Shown here piece by piece: positions 41,214 to 51,975 of a DNA stretch of 64,000 bases. This DNA is from an uncultured bacterium. GTDB lineage: Bacteria > Planctomycetota > JAJSAM01 > JAJVHW01. Location of the stretch: NCBI GenBank assembly GCA_937996235.1, contig CALKVK010000030.1:62001-126000 (forward strand), given 5' to 3'. Positions within the stretch are counted from its first letter, which is position 1; each line of letters starts with the position of its first letter. A program made the translations under genes and the position numbers. The notes under the pieces are model-generated. The model worked only from the letters and a program-made list of their open reading frames with translations. It was not told where the DNA came from and made no database searches.

Positions 41214-41391
41214 CGGCGCCTAGTCTCCAGTGTCCCATCAAGCACATCGAGTCAACTGCAGTCGGTCAGCTCCGGCGCTCGATGAGGCAGTGACGGCGGA
41301 GGCAACGAAGGAACGGACCCCGTCGGCGCCGTGGCATTCCTCGGTGCGCGAGCGGCGTGGGCGTCGGGCAGGTCTGCACGGAGAGCCAAGC

Positions 41392-42840
41392 ATGGTCAAT
41401 GGCGAGTTCCGGACGTTGCGGCGGTTGCGGCTGTTGGCTCTCACTTGTCTGGCTTCCTTGGTGTGCTGTATTGCCAGCCAGACCGTAGTTGGCGGCGGGG
41501 AAGCGAGCATTGGAGAGCGCTTCCAGAGGCCTGCTGTCAAGTTGACGGATCCCGGGGCCCGCGGGAAGTGGCTGGTAGGGGACAGAGTCTCGCTGGCGTG
41601 GCGACAGCGACGGTTGGCCGGTGCTGAACTCGAGGTTCAGATCTCTGGAGACGGCGGGAGTAGTTGGAGGACGGTGGGCACGACACGTGCCGAGCGCGGA
41701 CGGTTCACTTGGACGGTTGAGGGGCCCTGGGGTGCCGCACTCTTGAGACTTCGCTGCACTTCTGGCGGAAGTTGCGTTGTCTCACGGTCACGAGTAGTCC
41801 ACGTCATCGCTCCCATTCGTCAAGTCACGGCCGCCGGGAGCGCCATGTTCATCCTGCACGAGGATGGCCAGGTGCGAGTGCTTGGCACGATCGGGACAAG
41901 TTCTTCAGTGCGCAGTCACTACCTTGGACGAAGACCAAGGTGGCGACGACCGGCCGTCCTTCGCATCCCTGGATTCGATCATGTGTCATCGATATCAGGG
42001 ACATATCAAGCAGTTGTCGTGACGCGCACTGACGGCAGTGCGTGGATTTGGGGGCCATTCAACGCATTCGAGGGCATGAGGTCGCGGCAGATTCCGAATG
42101 TCCACGACGCCGTCTGGGCGCGTTGCGGAATCTGGGGTGTGCTGGTCGGCACGCGCGATGGCCGGACTGTGGGGTTCGGTGTCAACCCGTGGGGATTCTA
42201 CGGAGAGGACGTTCAAGAAGGAGTAGAGCAGGTCCGCGACATCCCGGAGCTGCGGAATGTCACGGATATCAGTCTCGGGTTTGAGCACGGGCTCGCGCTT
42301 CAGCGAGACGGCACTGTGCTTTCGTTCGGGGGGAACTCGCTGGGCCAGCTGGGAGATCCGGCCGTGGAGGGTAGGACGACTCCCGCGCCAATTCCTGGGC
42401 TGCGGGACGTCGTGGCCGTCAGTGCCGCTGGCTCGTCGTCTCTCGCGCTGCGCTCTGACGGCACGGTCTGGATCTGGGGTGATGACCAGTTCCTCTCGCC
42501 GGCGCGAGACGCTGACGTCTTCTGGGTGCCGACGCGAATCGACGGACTCGAGAGAGTGGTCGCCGTCGAGAACGGCGGACTCGCGTCGGTCGCACTGCGG
42601 GATGACGGCGCTGTCTTCGCTTGGGGGCTGAACGCAAGCGGGCTCCTCACAGACGATGAGAGACTCACTCGCCCGTATGTCGTGCAATGCCGCGTTCCGG
42701 CGGCGAAGCGGCTGTTCTTCACAGGTACAGCGCTCATCGAGGCTGTCGACGGAGGAGTCCTGTTCTGGGGCCGCCTTCCCCTGCGCGATGCCTACGGGCG
42801 GTGGCAGACCACGACCCCGTTGCCGTTCTATCCCCGATGA
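41392..42840 (+). CDS. Secreted RCC1-repeat protein with atypical base composition
   Basis: The 482-residue protein starts at ATG 41392 after a GGAG site and has a signal peptide (LALTCLASLVCCIASQ). An Ig-like domain follows (about 45-145; VQISGDGGSSWRTVGT). RCC1-type propeller repeats run from about 150 to 475, with ALQRDGTVLSFGGNSLGQLG, ALRSDGTVWIWGDDQFLS and ALRDDGAVFAWGLNASGLLT as the clearest. GC is clearly lower than in flanking genes and codons such as AGA, ACT and GTT are frequent, which suggests recent acquisition. RCC1 repeats bind proteins; no enzymatic residues are seen. Confidence 0.82.
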   Translation: MVNGEFRTLRRLRLLALTCLASLVCCIASQTVVGGGEASIGERFQRPAVKLTDPGARGKWLVGDRVSLAWRQRRLAGAELEVQISGDGGSSWRTVGTTRAERGRFTWTVEGPWGAALLRLRCTSGGSCVVSRSRVVHVIAPIRQVTAAGSAMFILHEDGQVRVLGTIGTSSSVRSHYLGRRPRWRRPAVLRIPGFDHVSSISGTYQAVVVTRTDGSAWIWGPFNAFEGMRSRQIPNVHDAVWARCGIWGVLVGTRDGRTVGFGVNPWGFYGEDVQEGVEQVRDIPELRNVTDISLGFEHGLALQRDGTVLSFGGNSLGQLGDPAVEGRTTPAPIPGLRDVVAVSAAGSSSLALRSDGTVWIWGDDQFLSPARDADVFWVPTRIDGLERVVAVENGGLASVALRDDGAVFAWGLNASGLLTDDERLTRPYVVQCRVPAAKRLFFTGTALIEAVDGGVLFWGRLPLRDAYGRWQTTTPLPFYPR

Positions 42841-43086
42841 TCGAGGCCGATCGCCAGTCCCAGCTCGACTGAGCCCTACGACACGTCGTCGTCCTTGAGT
42901 CCTCTCGCGCGCGGGGGGCGGTCGGGGATCGAATGCGCCGCGCTGTGACCCGTAGACCGGGATCAGTTCAGGGCTCGTTGGGCAGGGTCGCTGCGAGCCA
43001 ACACCAATTCGCGCCGCGCCGACGCCGCGGCCCGGGCGCCGCAACGCCCGTGGACGGCGGCGGCGAAGGCGTACGTGGCCGGACGC

Positions 43087-43956
43087 CTACTTCGGCTGCG
43101 CCTTGCCGTCCACCCAGCGGTAGAAGCCCTCGCCGGACTTCTGGCCGAGCTTGCCCTCGGCGACGAGCGTGCGCAGCAGCTCCGGTGCGACGTACTGCGC
43201 GCCCTTCAGCTCGCGGTGCAGGTGGTCGGCGATCGCGAGGCGCACGTCGAGTCCGACGACGTCCGTCAGCTTGAGCGGTCCCATGGGGTGCCGGTAGCCG
43301 AGCTCGAGCGCGGTGTCGATGTCGGCCGCCGACGCGACGCCCTGCTCGACCATGCGGATGGCCTCGAGGCCGAGGCACACGCCGAGGCGGCTCGTCGCGA
43401 AGCCGGGGACGTCGCGCACGACGATCGCCGTCTTGCCGAGACGCTCGGCCAGCGCCCTGGTGCGCGCGAGCGTGTCGGCGCTGGTCTGCTCGGCGCGCAC
43501 GATCTCGAGCAGCGTCATGATGTGCACGGGGTTGAAGAAGTGCATGCCGACGACGCGTGCCGGGAGGCTCGCCGCCGCGGCGATGCGCGTGAGCGAGAGC
43601 GACGACGTGTTGCTGCCGAGGAGCGCGGTCGGCGGCAGCGCCTCGTCGAGGGCGCGCACGAGCGTGCGCTTCACGTCGAGGTCCTCGTAGACGGCCTCGA
43701 TCGCGACGTCCACGCTGCGCGCGGCCGTGGCCAGATCCGCCGCGGCGCTGATGCGCGCGACGGCCGCGTCGCGGTCGGCCGCGGCGACCTTGCCGCGCTC
43801 GACGCCCTTGTCGAGGTTCGCGCGGATCGACGCGAGCGCCGACTCGACCGCCGCGGGCGACGCGTCGAAGAGCGCGACCTGGAAGCCCGCGAGCGCCGCC
43901 ACGTGCGCGATGCCGCGCCCCATCGTCCCGGCCCCGACCACCAGCATGTGCTCCAT
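43087..43956 (-). CDS. 3-Hydroxyacyl-CoA (3-hydroxybutyryl-CoA) dehydrogenase
   Basis: The 289-residue NAD enzyme oxidises 3-hydroxyacyl-CoA. The NAD motif is LVVGAGTMGRGIAHVAALAG (about 5-24). Catalytic residues lie in NTSSLSLT (about 115), the histidine and its surroundings in GMHFFNPVHIMTLLEIV (about 137-153), and the glutamate nearby. The C-terminal domain contains MGPLKLTDVVGLDV and QKSGEGFYRW. Length matches the short HbdA/PaaH type rather than the FadB fusion. It probably belongs with the acyl-CoA breakdown genes further right. A TAGCAT hexamer and GGAGGACGGGAG site lie upstream. Confidence 0.93.
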   Translation of the reverse strand: MEHMLVVGAGTMGRGIAHVAALAGFQVALFDASPAAVESALASIRANLDKGVERGKVAAADRDAAVARISAAADLATAARSVDVAIEAVYEDLDVKRTLVRALDEALPPTALLGSNTSSLSLTRIAAAASLPARVVGMHFFNPVHIMTLLEIVRAEQTSADTLARTRALAERLGKTAIVVRDVPGFATSRLGVCLGLEAIRMVEQGVASAADIDTALELGYRHPMGPLKLTDVVGLDVRLAIADHLHRELKGAQYVAPELLRTLVAEGKLGQKSGEGFYRWVDGKAQPK

Positions 43957-43996
43957 CGCGCGCTCCCGTCCTCCGCACCGTCGCGGAGGGGCGATG

Positions 43997-45613
43997 CTAC
44001 TTCCGGGGCTCCACCGCGTAGAGATAGGCCGTCGGGCGCGCGCCCTCGCGCGGGCCGAGCGCGGCGTCGTGGAAGTCCTCGTACCAGGATGTCAGCACGA
44101 GCCGCAGGTCGGCGACGCCGACGAGTGCGATGCCGAAGCGCCCGAGCGTCTCCTGCGCGCCGCCGGGGCCCGCCTCGCCGCCCGTGTCGGCGATCACGAA
44201 GCCCTGCGCGGGATCCGGCACGTCGTAGGCGAACGCGTCGCTCGCGGCGAACACGGGCACGCCGCGCGCGTGCAGGTCGCGCACCGTCGCGAGCGCGCGT
44301 TCGATGCGCGCCTCGTCGAGCGCGTCGCCCGCGAGCGCCTCGCGGACGTACGTCCTGCGGCGCGCGAAGTACTCGATGTGCGGGGCGAGGTCCATCGCCA
44401 GCACGGTCGCACCCTCGGGCGTGGCGCGGCCGACCGCGCGCGCGAAGTCGGCGGGGCCGCAGCGGTTGTGGCGCGCGGCGAGCACCGGCTCGAGCGGTAC
44501 GAACATCCACGCCGCGACGCCCGCGACGAGCAGCGCAGCCGCGACGCGCGAGCGCTGCGCGAGCACGTCGACCGCGGCCGCCGCGGCGAACGCGAGCGGC
44601 ACGAGCGCGACGAGCAGGTGCCGCGGAACCACGATCGCCGTGTTCCCGACGAACAGGAACGTGCAGAGGAACCAGAGCCCGAACGCCCGTGCGTGCTCCC
44701 GGCTCGTGCGCGCGAGGCACCACGCGCCCACGGCGACGAGCGCCAGGCCGGGCCACGTCCACGTGACGCGCGCGCCGCGCGCGGCGAGCGGCAGCACCGG
44801 CGAGAACGGCCCGAGCCACGCCGTGTCGGACGCGGCCTCGTCCCACGCCGCGGTGCCGGAGGTCGCGAACTGCTTCGCGTAGAGCAGCAGCGGCACGAGC
44901 ACGACCGGCAGCGCGAACGCGGCGACGCGCAGCGCGAACGCACGCGCCGGCACGCGCAGATGGAAGCCGCGCGTGCCGTCGAACGCGACGGGCGCGTCGG
45001 CGCGGGCGAGGAGGAGCGCGACGGCCGGCAGCGCGAACACGCTCTCGGTGCGCGTCGCGACGGCGAGCCCGCAGAGGAGTCCCGTGACGGCGGTGCGGCC
45101 GAGGCGCGGGCCGGCGCCGTCGGCGACGAGCGCAGCGCCGAGGAGCAGTGCGAGCTGCGAGCCGTGGCTCATCGCATACGTCGTCACCGAGAGGAACGTC
45201 GGCAGCACGGCCACGAGCACGCCGGCGGCGAGCGCGCCCGTCCACGTGCGCAGGAAGCGGCGCGCGAGGAGCACGGCGAGCGCCGCGGCGAGCGCGCCGG
45301 CGACGGCGCTCTCGAGCGTGACCGCGAACGCGGCGGACGTCGCCCCGCGGAGCGCGTGGTCGAGCCAGAAGAAGGGGGCCGCGAGCAGCACCTGGCCGGG
45401 GTAGCCCGGCCGGTGCATGTACGCGAACTCGCCCGAGAGCACCCAGCGCTCGACCGCGAGCGCCTGGTGCACCGAGTCGGTGTGGAAGAGGTCGGCACCC
45501 AGGTATACGAGGCGGAGCGCGAGCGCGGCGGCGAAGACGCAGGCCGCCGCGAGGACGGCGCGCGCGCCGTCGCGGCGGGCGTCGGTCGCGTCGCTTGCCG
45601 GAGCGCTCGTCAC
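43997..45613 (-). CDS. GT39/ArnT-like membrane glycosyltransferase
   Basis: This 538-residue protein has about nine to ten hydrophobic helices in the first 400 residues and a soluble C-terminal part. The first loop after TM1 has DLFHTDSVHQALAVERWVL and RPGYPGQVLLAAPFFWLDH, resembling the acidic loop of polyprenyl-phosphate-sugar:acceptor glycosyltransferases. These use a lipid-linked sugar at the outer face of the membrane; donor and acceptor are unknown here. It starts at GTG, seven bases after the stop of the CXXCH gene, and is probably cotranscribed with it. Confidence 0.8.
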   Translation of the reverse strand: MTSAPASDATDARRDGARAVLAAACVFAAALALRLVYLGADLFHTDSVHQALAVERWVLSGEFAYMHRPGYPGQVLLAAPFFWLDHALRGATSAAFAVTLESAVAGALAAALAVLLARRFLRTWTGALAAGVLVAVLPTFLSVTTYAMSHGSQLALLLGAALVADGAGPRLGRTAVTGLLCGLAVATRTESVFALPAVALLLARADAPVAFDGTRGFHLRVPARAFALRVAAFALPVVLVPLLLYAKQFATSGTAAWDEAASDTAWLGPFSPVLPLAARGARVTWTWPGLALVAVGAWCLARTSREHARAFGLWFLCTFLFVGNTAIVVPRHLLVALVPLAFAAAAAVDVLAQRSRVAAALLVAGVAAWMFVPLEPVLAARHNRCGPADFARAVGRATPEGATVLAMDLAPHIEYFARRRTYVREALAGDALDEARIERALATVRDLHARGVPVFAASDAFAYDVPDPAQGFVIADTGGEAGPGGAQETLGRFGIALVGVADLRLVLTSWYEDFHDAALGPREGARPTAYLYAVEPRK

Positions 45614-45620
45614 CGCGCTG

Positions 45621-46376
45621 CTACTCGGCGGGCAGCTCGGAGAGGAGCTGTCGCGCGTCGGCGTGCCAGGGCTCCGCGCGCGCGTCGGCGAGCACCTGCG
45701 CGAACAGGGCGCGGGCGCGGGTCGTCGCGCCCAGCTCCGCCTCGGTGCGCGCCTCGACGTAGCGCATGCGCGAGGCCTCGACCGCCCGCGCCTCGGCGAC
45801 GGCGTCGCGCGTCGCGTCCGCGGCCGCGAACTCGTCGAGCATGCGCACGGCCTCGCGCCCCTCGTCGCTCGCCGGGAACTGGCTCTCGAGCTTGACGAGG
45901 AAGCCGAAGGCGTTCGCGCGCCCGCGCTCGCCCTTCTCGAGCAGCTTGCGCGCGTTGCCGAGCCACACCCGCGGGAACATGCGGTACTTCGCGCGCGTCG
46001 CGTCGATCAGCGCCGTGCCGCCGGGCAGCGTCTCGCGTCCCGCCAGGTCCTCGAGCAGGCGCGCGGTCTCGCCGTACCACGTCGCGGCGAGCGCCGCCTT
46101 CGCGCGCAGGTACGCGTCGCGGTTCTCCGTGGAGGACCAGCTCTCGACGCCGAAGCGGTGGCCGTTGGCCTCGTACTCGCGCCCCGTCGGGTTGCGCGGT
46201 CCCGCCCCCTTGTCGCTGATGTGACAGTGCGAGCAGTCCTTCTGCTCCTTGCGCGCGTACTCCTTCGTCGCCGCGGCCGGCCGCGCAGGGAGCGCGGCGA
46301 GCAGCAGCAGCGCCGCGAGCACGCACGAGAGCGCGCACGCGGCGGGGGTGCGGAGGGGGGCGTCGGTCGGGCGCAT
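45621..46376 (-). CDS. Secreted protein with one haem c-binding CXXCH motif
   Basis: The 251-residue product has a signal peptide (CVLAALLLLAALPARPAAA) and a single CSHCH at about residues 48-52, the haem c-binding motif. Methionine residues that could be distal ligands occur later but not in a recognised cytochrome fold. The rest is alpha-helical with TPR-like spacing (LLEDLAGRETLPGGTALIDA; RARALFAQVLADARAEPWHA). It may be an electron carrier or a structural TPR protein. It precedes the GT39-like gene by seven bases. Confidence 0.72.
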   Translation of the reverse strand: MRPTDAPLRTPAACALSCVLAALLLLAALPARPAAATKEYARKEQKDCSHCHISDKGAGPRNPTGREYEANGHRFGVESWSSTENRDAYLRAKAALAATWYGETARLLEDLAGRETLPGGTALIDATRAKYRMFPRVWLGNARKLLEKGERGRANAFGFLVKLESQFPASDEGREAVRMLDEFAAADATRDAVAEARAVEASRMRYVEARTEAELGATTRARALFAQVLADARAEPWHADARQLLSELPAE

Positions 46377-46498
46377 GCGGCTTGAACCCGCGGTCGCGCC
46401 CGAGGATACGGCGCCATGCCGGAATCCGGGCGACTCGCAACGCCGAGCGGTCGGGACGGCCGATACGATGCGCCCGTGGCAGCGGGGAGGAGGAGTCG

Positions 46499-47338
46499 GT
46501 GACAGGACGTGCGCGGCGCCGCCTGCTCTGGAGCGTCCTCGCGCTCCTGCTCGGTTCGGCGGGAGCGCTTTCCATCGGCTCCGTCGTCGCGCGGCACTCT
46601 GCGGAGCGAGCGCGCGTGGACGAGTTCACGGACGCGAGCGTCCCGCCACGCGGCCCGGCGCGTACGGATCGGCGCACGTCCGCCTCGACCGGCCGCAACC
46701 ACGTGACGCCGGAGGCGAGTGCGGCGAGCGTCCGCCTCGAGGACATCCGCGACGTCATCGGCGTCGTCCGCGCCGCCGACTCGGATGCGCCGCTCGCAGG
46801 CGTGCACGTCGCCGTGATCGGGCCGTCCCCACATGGCGCCGGCGTGGTTCATCGCTCGCAGGGCGCAAGCGACGCGGACGGCGCGTTCCGTCTGCTCCTG
46901 CCGTCGGGCGCCGCCGGCTACGACACGCTGGTCGCCTGCGCCCCCGGATACCGCATCGTGCGGCAGGTCGTCGACTGGGGCGCGCCCCGGAGGGCGCGCC
47001 GCGAGCTCCGGCTCGTCGCCGCCGAGGAGCGCGTGACGCTGCTGCACGAGGGACGTCCGCTGGCCGGCGGCCGCGCGCTCGTCTCCGCCGTGTCCTGGGG
47101 CCGGGGCTCGATGCAACTCGTGCTCGGCACGCTCGACGTCGCCGCCGACGGCACGATCCCGGCGGGCTGGTTCGAGCGCCGAGAGGTCTACAGCGTGCAT
47201 CTCGAGGGAGTCTTCGACGCGTCGGGCGGCACGCCGCGCACGCTCTTCGGCTGGACCGCGCAGCCGAGCATCGACCTCGACCGCGACGCCCGGTACGACG
47301 ACCTCATGCGCGAGTTCGGCCACCTACCGCCACGCTGA
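46499..47338 (+). CDS. Membrane-anchored protein with carboxypeptidase-regulatory-like domain
   Basis: The 279-residue protein starts at GTG 46499, five bases after a strong GGAGGAGG. It has an N-terminal membrane anchor (RLLWSVLALLLGSAGALSIG), a polar linker and a beta-sandwich at about 85-175 (DVIGVVRAADSDAPLAGVHV; SDADGAFRLLLPSGAAGYDT) of the carboxypeptidase regulatory-like type. The C-terminal part (ERVTLLHEGRPLAGGRALVS) is another beta domain. No enzyme motif is seen. It lies divergent from the CXXCH gene and just before the carboxylase operon. Confidence 0.72.
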   Translation: MTGRARRRLLWSVLALLLGSAGALSIGSVVARHSAERARVDEFTDASVPPRGPARTDRRTSASTGRNHVTPEASAASVRLEDIRDVIGVVRAADSDAPLAGVHVAVIGPSPHGAGVVHRSQGASDADGAFRLLLPSGAAGYDTLVACAPGYRIVRQVVDWGAPRRARRELRLVAAEERVTLLHEGRPLAGGRALVSAVSWGRGSMQLVLGTLDVAADGTIPAGWFERREVYSVHLEGVFDASGGTPRTLFGWTAQPSIDLDRDARYDDLMREFGHLPPR

Positions 47339-47418
47339 GGGCGCGCCCCCCTCCGCCGGACGCGCGCAGGCCGCGCGCCCCGGGCTACACTCGCCCGCTC
47401 GCCCTCGGGAGACCGCGC

Positions 47419-49029
47419 GTGGACGTCCTCAGCAGCCGCATCCGTACCGACTCGGACGAGTTCCGCGCGAACCGCGAGCACCACCTGCGCCTCCTCGAGG
47501 AACTGCGCGAGCGCTCGGCCGAGGTGCGGCGGCACGGCTCGCCGCGGCTCGTCGAGAAGCACCACGAGCGCGGGAAGCTGCTCGCGCGGGAGCGCATCGA
47601 GCGGCTCCTCGACCCGGAGTCGCCGTTCCTCGAACTCTCCGCCCTCGCGGCCGACGGCGTCTACGGCGAGCACGTCCCGTCGGCGGGCGTGGTGACGGGC
47701 ATCGGGCTCGTCCACGGGCGCGAGGTGATGGTCGTCGCGAACGACGCCACCGTGAAGGGCGGCACGTACTACCCGCTGACGGTGAAGAAGCACGTCCGCG
47801 CGCAGGAGATCGCGCACGAGAACCGGCTGCCCACCGTCTACCTCGTGGACTCGGGCGGCGCGTTCCTGCCGCGGCAGGACGAGGTCTTCCCGGACGAGAA
47901 GCACTTCGGCCGCATCTTCGCGAACCAGGCGCGCATGTCGGCGGACGGCGTGCCGCAGGTGGCCGCGGTGCTCGGCTCGTGCACGGCGGGCGGCGCGTAC
48001 GTGCCGGCGATGAGCGACGAGGCCGTGATCGTGAAGGGCAACGGCACGATCTTCCTCGGCGGCCCGCCGCTCGTGAAGGCCGCGACCGGCGAGATCGTGA
48101 CGGCCGAGGAGCTCGGCGGTGCCGACGTCCACTGCCGCATGTCGGGCGTCGCCGACCACATGGCGCGCGACGACGCGCACGCGCTCGAGCTCGTGCGCTC
48201 GATCCTCGCGAACGTCAACCGCGCGCCGTACGCGACGCGCCTCGACCTGCGCCCCGCCGAGGACCCCGCGTACGACACCGAGGAGCTCTACGGCGTGCTG
48301 CCGCGCGACAACCGCACGCCGTACGACGTCCACGAGGTGCTCGCGCGCCTCGTCGACGGCAGCCGCTTCCACGAGTTCAAGCCGCTCTACGGCACGACGC
48401 TCGTCACGGGGTTCGCACACCTGCACGGCATGCCGGTCGGGATCGTCGCGAACAACGGCGTGCTCTTCGGCGACAGCGCCCGCAAGGGCGCGCACTTCGT
48501 GCAGCTCTGCGGGCAGCGCGGCGTGCCGCTGCTGTTCCTGCAGAACATCACGGGCTTCATGGTGGGGAAGCGCGCCGAGGAGGGCGGCATCGCGCGCGAC
48601 GGCGCGAAGATGGTGCAGGCCGTCGCGACGGCGCGCGTCCCGCGCATCACGGTCGTGATCGGCGCGTCCTACGGCGCGGGCAACTACGCGATGTGCGGGC
48701 GCGGGTACTCGCCGCGCTTCCTCTTCACGTGGCCGAACTCGCGCGTCTCCGTGATGGGCGGCGAGCAGGCGGCGAACGTGCTGCTGCAGGTGAAGCTCGA
48801 GCGCTACGAGGCCGAGGGCACCACGCTGCCCGCGGAGGAGCAGGAGGAGTTCAAGCGCCCGATCCTCGAGAAGTACGAGCGCGAGGGCAGCCCGTACTAC
48901 GGCACCGCGCGGCTGTGGGACGACGGCATCCTGGAGCCCGCGCGCACGCGCGACGCGCTCGGCCTCGCGCTCGCGGTCACGCTGAACGCGCCGACCCCGC
49001 AGACGGTCTGGCCCGTCTTCCGGATGTGA
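47419..49029 (+). CDS. liuB: Methylcrotonyl-CoA carboxylase beta (carboxyltransferase) subunit
   Basis: The 536-residue subunit transfers carboxybiotin's CO2 to a branched acyl-CoA. It has both acyl-CoA-binding halves, with GGTYYPLTVKKHVRAQEIAH (about 114-133), PTVYLVDSGGAFLPRQDEVF (about 140-159) and VVIGASYGAGNYAMCGRGYS (about 413-432). The DSGGAFLPRQ and FPDEKHFGRIF motifs favour methylcrotonyl-CoA over propionyl-CoA. GTG 47419 follows a GGGAG site. The next gene begins 17 bases after the stop. The genes that follow encode the hydratase, biotin carboxylase and biotin carrier, in leucine-degradation style. Confidence 0.9.
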   Translation: MDVLSSRIRTDSDEFRANREHHLRLLEELRERSAEVRRHGSPRLVEKHHERGKLLARERIERLLDPESPFLELSALAADGVYGEHVPSAGVVTGIGLVHGREVMVVANDATVKGGTYYPLTVKKHVRAQEIAHENRLPTVYLVDSGGAFLPRQDEVFPDEKHFGRIFANQARMSADGVPQVAAVLGSCTAGGAYVPAMSDEAVIVKGNGTIFLGGPPLVKAATGEIVTAEELGGADVHCRMSGVADHMARDDAHALELVRSILANVNRAPYATRLDLRPAEDPAYDTEELYGVLPRDNRTPYDVHEVLARLVDGSRFHEFKPLYGTTLVTGFAHLHGMPVGIVANNGVLFGDSARKGAHFVQLCGQRGVPLLFLQNITGFMVGKRAEEGGIARDGAKMVQAVATARVPRITVVIGASYGAGNYAMCGRGYSPRFLFTWPNSRVSVMGGEQAANVLLQVKLERYEAEGTTLPAEEQEEFKRPILEKYEREGSPYYGTARLWDDGILEPARTRDALGLALAVTLNAPTPQTVWPVFRM

Positions 49030-49046
49030 GCGCGGTGGGGGACGCG

Positions 49047-49861
49047 ATGGACGAGAGCAGCGACCGCGGCGTGCGCACGAGCACCGAGGGCGGCGTCACG
49101 CGCATCGTGCTCGCGCGCCCCGAGAAGCGCAACGCGTTCGACGACGGCGTCGTCGCGCGGCTCTCGGAGGTCGTCGCGGCGGCGTCGAACGACGACACCG
49201 TGCGCGCGATCGTGCTCGAGGGCGAAGGTCCCGTGTTCAGCGCGGGCGCCGACCTCGACTGGATGCGGCGCATGGTCACCGCGGACCGCGAGTCGAACCT
49301 CGCCGACGCGCTCGCGCTCGCGAACCTCTACGAGGCGCTCGCGTGCGCGCCGAAGGCCGTCATCGCGAAGGTGCACGGCGCGGCGCTCGGCGGCGGCGCG
49401 GGACTCGTCGCCGCGGCCGACGTCGCCATCGCCGCCGAGGGCACGGTGTTCGGGTTCACCGAGGCGCGCCTCGGCATCCTTCCCGCCGTCATCAGCCCGC
49501 ACGTCGTGCTGCGCATCGGCGCCGGCCACGCGCGGCGCTGGTTCGTCACGGGCGAACGCATGGACGTACACCAGGCGCTGCGCATCGGCCTCGTGCACGA
49601 GGTCGTGCCCGCCGACGCGCTCGAGTCCGCGGTGCGCCGCATCTGCTTCGAGGTGCTGCAGTGCGGACCGCAGGCGGTCGCGGGCTGCAAGCAGCTCGTC
49701 GAGGACGTCGTCGGCGGACTCGCGATGGCGGGCGCGCTCGAGCAGGGCTTCGAGGACGTCAAGGCGTACACCGCGGGACGCATCGCGGACGCGCGCGTCT
49801 CGGCGGAGGGCCAGGAGGGGCTGCGCGCGTTCCTCGAGAAGCGCAAGCCGCGGTGGGCGCA

Positions 49862-49865
<4 letters not shown>
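49047..49865 (+). CDS. liuC: Enoyl-CoA hydratase, methylglutaconyl-CoA hydratase type
   Basis: The 272-residue crotonase-family protein has LARPEKRNAFDDGVVARLSE, oxyanion-hole FSAGADLDWMRRM (about 72-84), and VHGAALGGGAGLVAAADVAI, where glycine takes the place of the first catalytic glutamate of enoyl-CoA hydratases. The second glutamate is kept in FGFTEARLGILPAVISPHVV. This replacement and the PAVISP motif are typical of LiuC-type methylglutaconyl-CoA hydratases, the step after MCC in leucine degradation. Start is ATG 49047 with GGGGGA before it; GTG at 49026 overlapping the liuB stop is an alternative. Confidence 0.85.
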
Positions 49866-51444
<1,579 letters not shown>

Positions 51445-51448
<4 letters not shown>

Positions 51449-51975
51449 GCCGGTCCGTGCGCCGTCACTACGAGGTCGCGGGCGAACACCGCGCGATCGT
51501 GCTCGAGCAGGTGGGCGCCGCGCTCCGCGCGCGCATCGACGGCAGCGCCGACGCGCTGGTCGTCGATGCGAAGCTGCTGCGCGCGCTGCCCTCGGGGGCC
51601 GAGCTGCACGTCGTTCCCGGCGGGCGCGCGGTCGTCGTGCGCGACGGCCCGCGCGTGCACGTCGCGCTCGGCGGACGCACGTACGTGCTCGACGTCGTCG
51701 CGGCGCGCGCACCGGGCGCCGCGCCGGCGGTCTCCGACGAGCCGCACGCGACGTCGCCGATGACCGGCGTCGTCGCGAAGGTGCTCGTCGCACCCGGTGC
51801 GGCGGTCGCGGCCGGCGGCACGCTGTGCGTCGTCGAGGCGATGAAGATGGAGTTCGCCGTGGACGCGCCGCGCGACGTCGTCGTCGACGCCGTGCGCTGC
51901 GCCGTCGGCGACCGCGTGGACATCGGGCAGGTGCTCGTGACGTACGCCGCGGCCGCGCCGGAGGGCGCGGCGTGA
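51445..51975 (+). CDS. Biotinyl-domain carrier subunit of the acyl-CoA carboxylase
   Basis: This 176-residue protein has the biotin attachment motif VVEAMKMEFAV with the lysine at residue 134, in the usual place within a biotinyl domain (SPMTGVVAKVLVAPGAAVAA onward). The first 90 residues form a beta domain (HVVPGGRAVVVRDGPRVHVA) comparable to the segment that joins the carboxylase to its carrier. It begins with ATGA overlap to the carboxylase gene. Together the two reproduce a LiuD-like alpha chain from separate polypeptides. Confidence 0.9.

Larger units (their letters stand above)
40731..41391. other. 661-base stretch without a gene
   Basis: No reading frame here has a family signature or matching codon use. 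It holds two hairpins close to the sdhB end (40892-40912 and 40931-40948) and a 17-bp inverted repeat around 151 bases (41029-41045 and 41197-41213). Base composition falls toward the RCC1 gene at its right edge. Confidence 0.6.

Noticed and set aside
40816..41247. Small open frames in the gap after sdhB
   Set aside because: Several overlapping frames on both strands exist but none has a Shine-Dalgarno site, signature or typical codon use.
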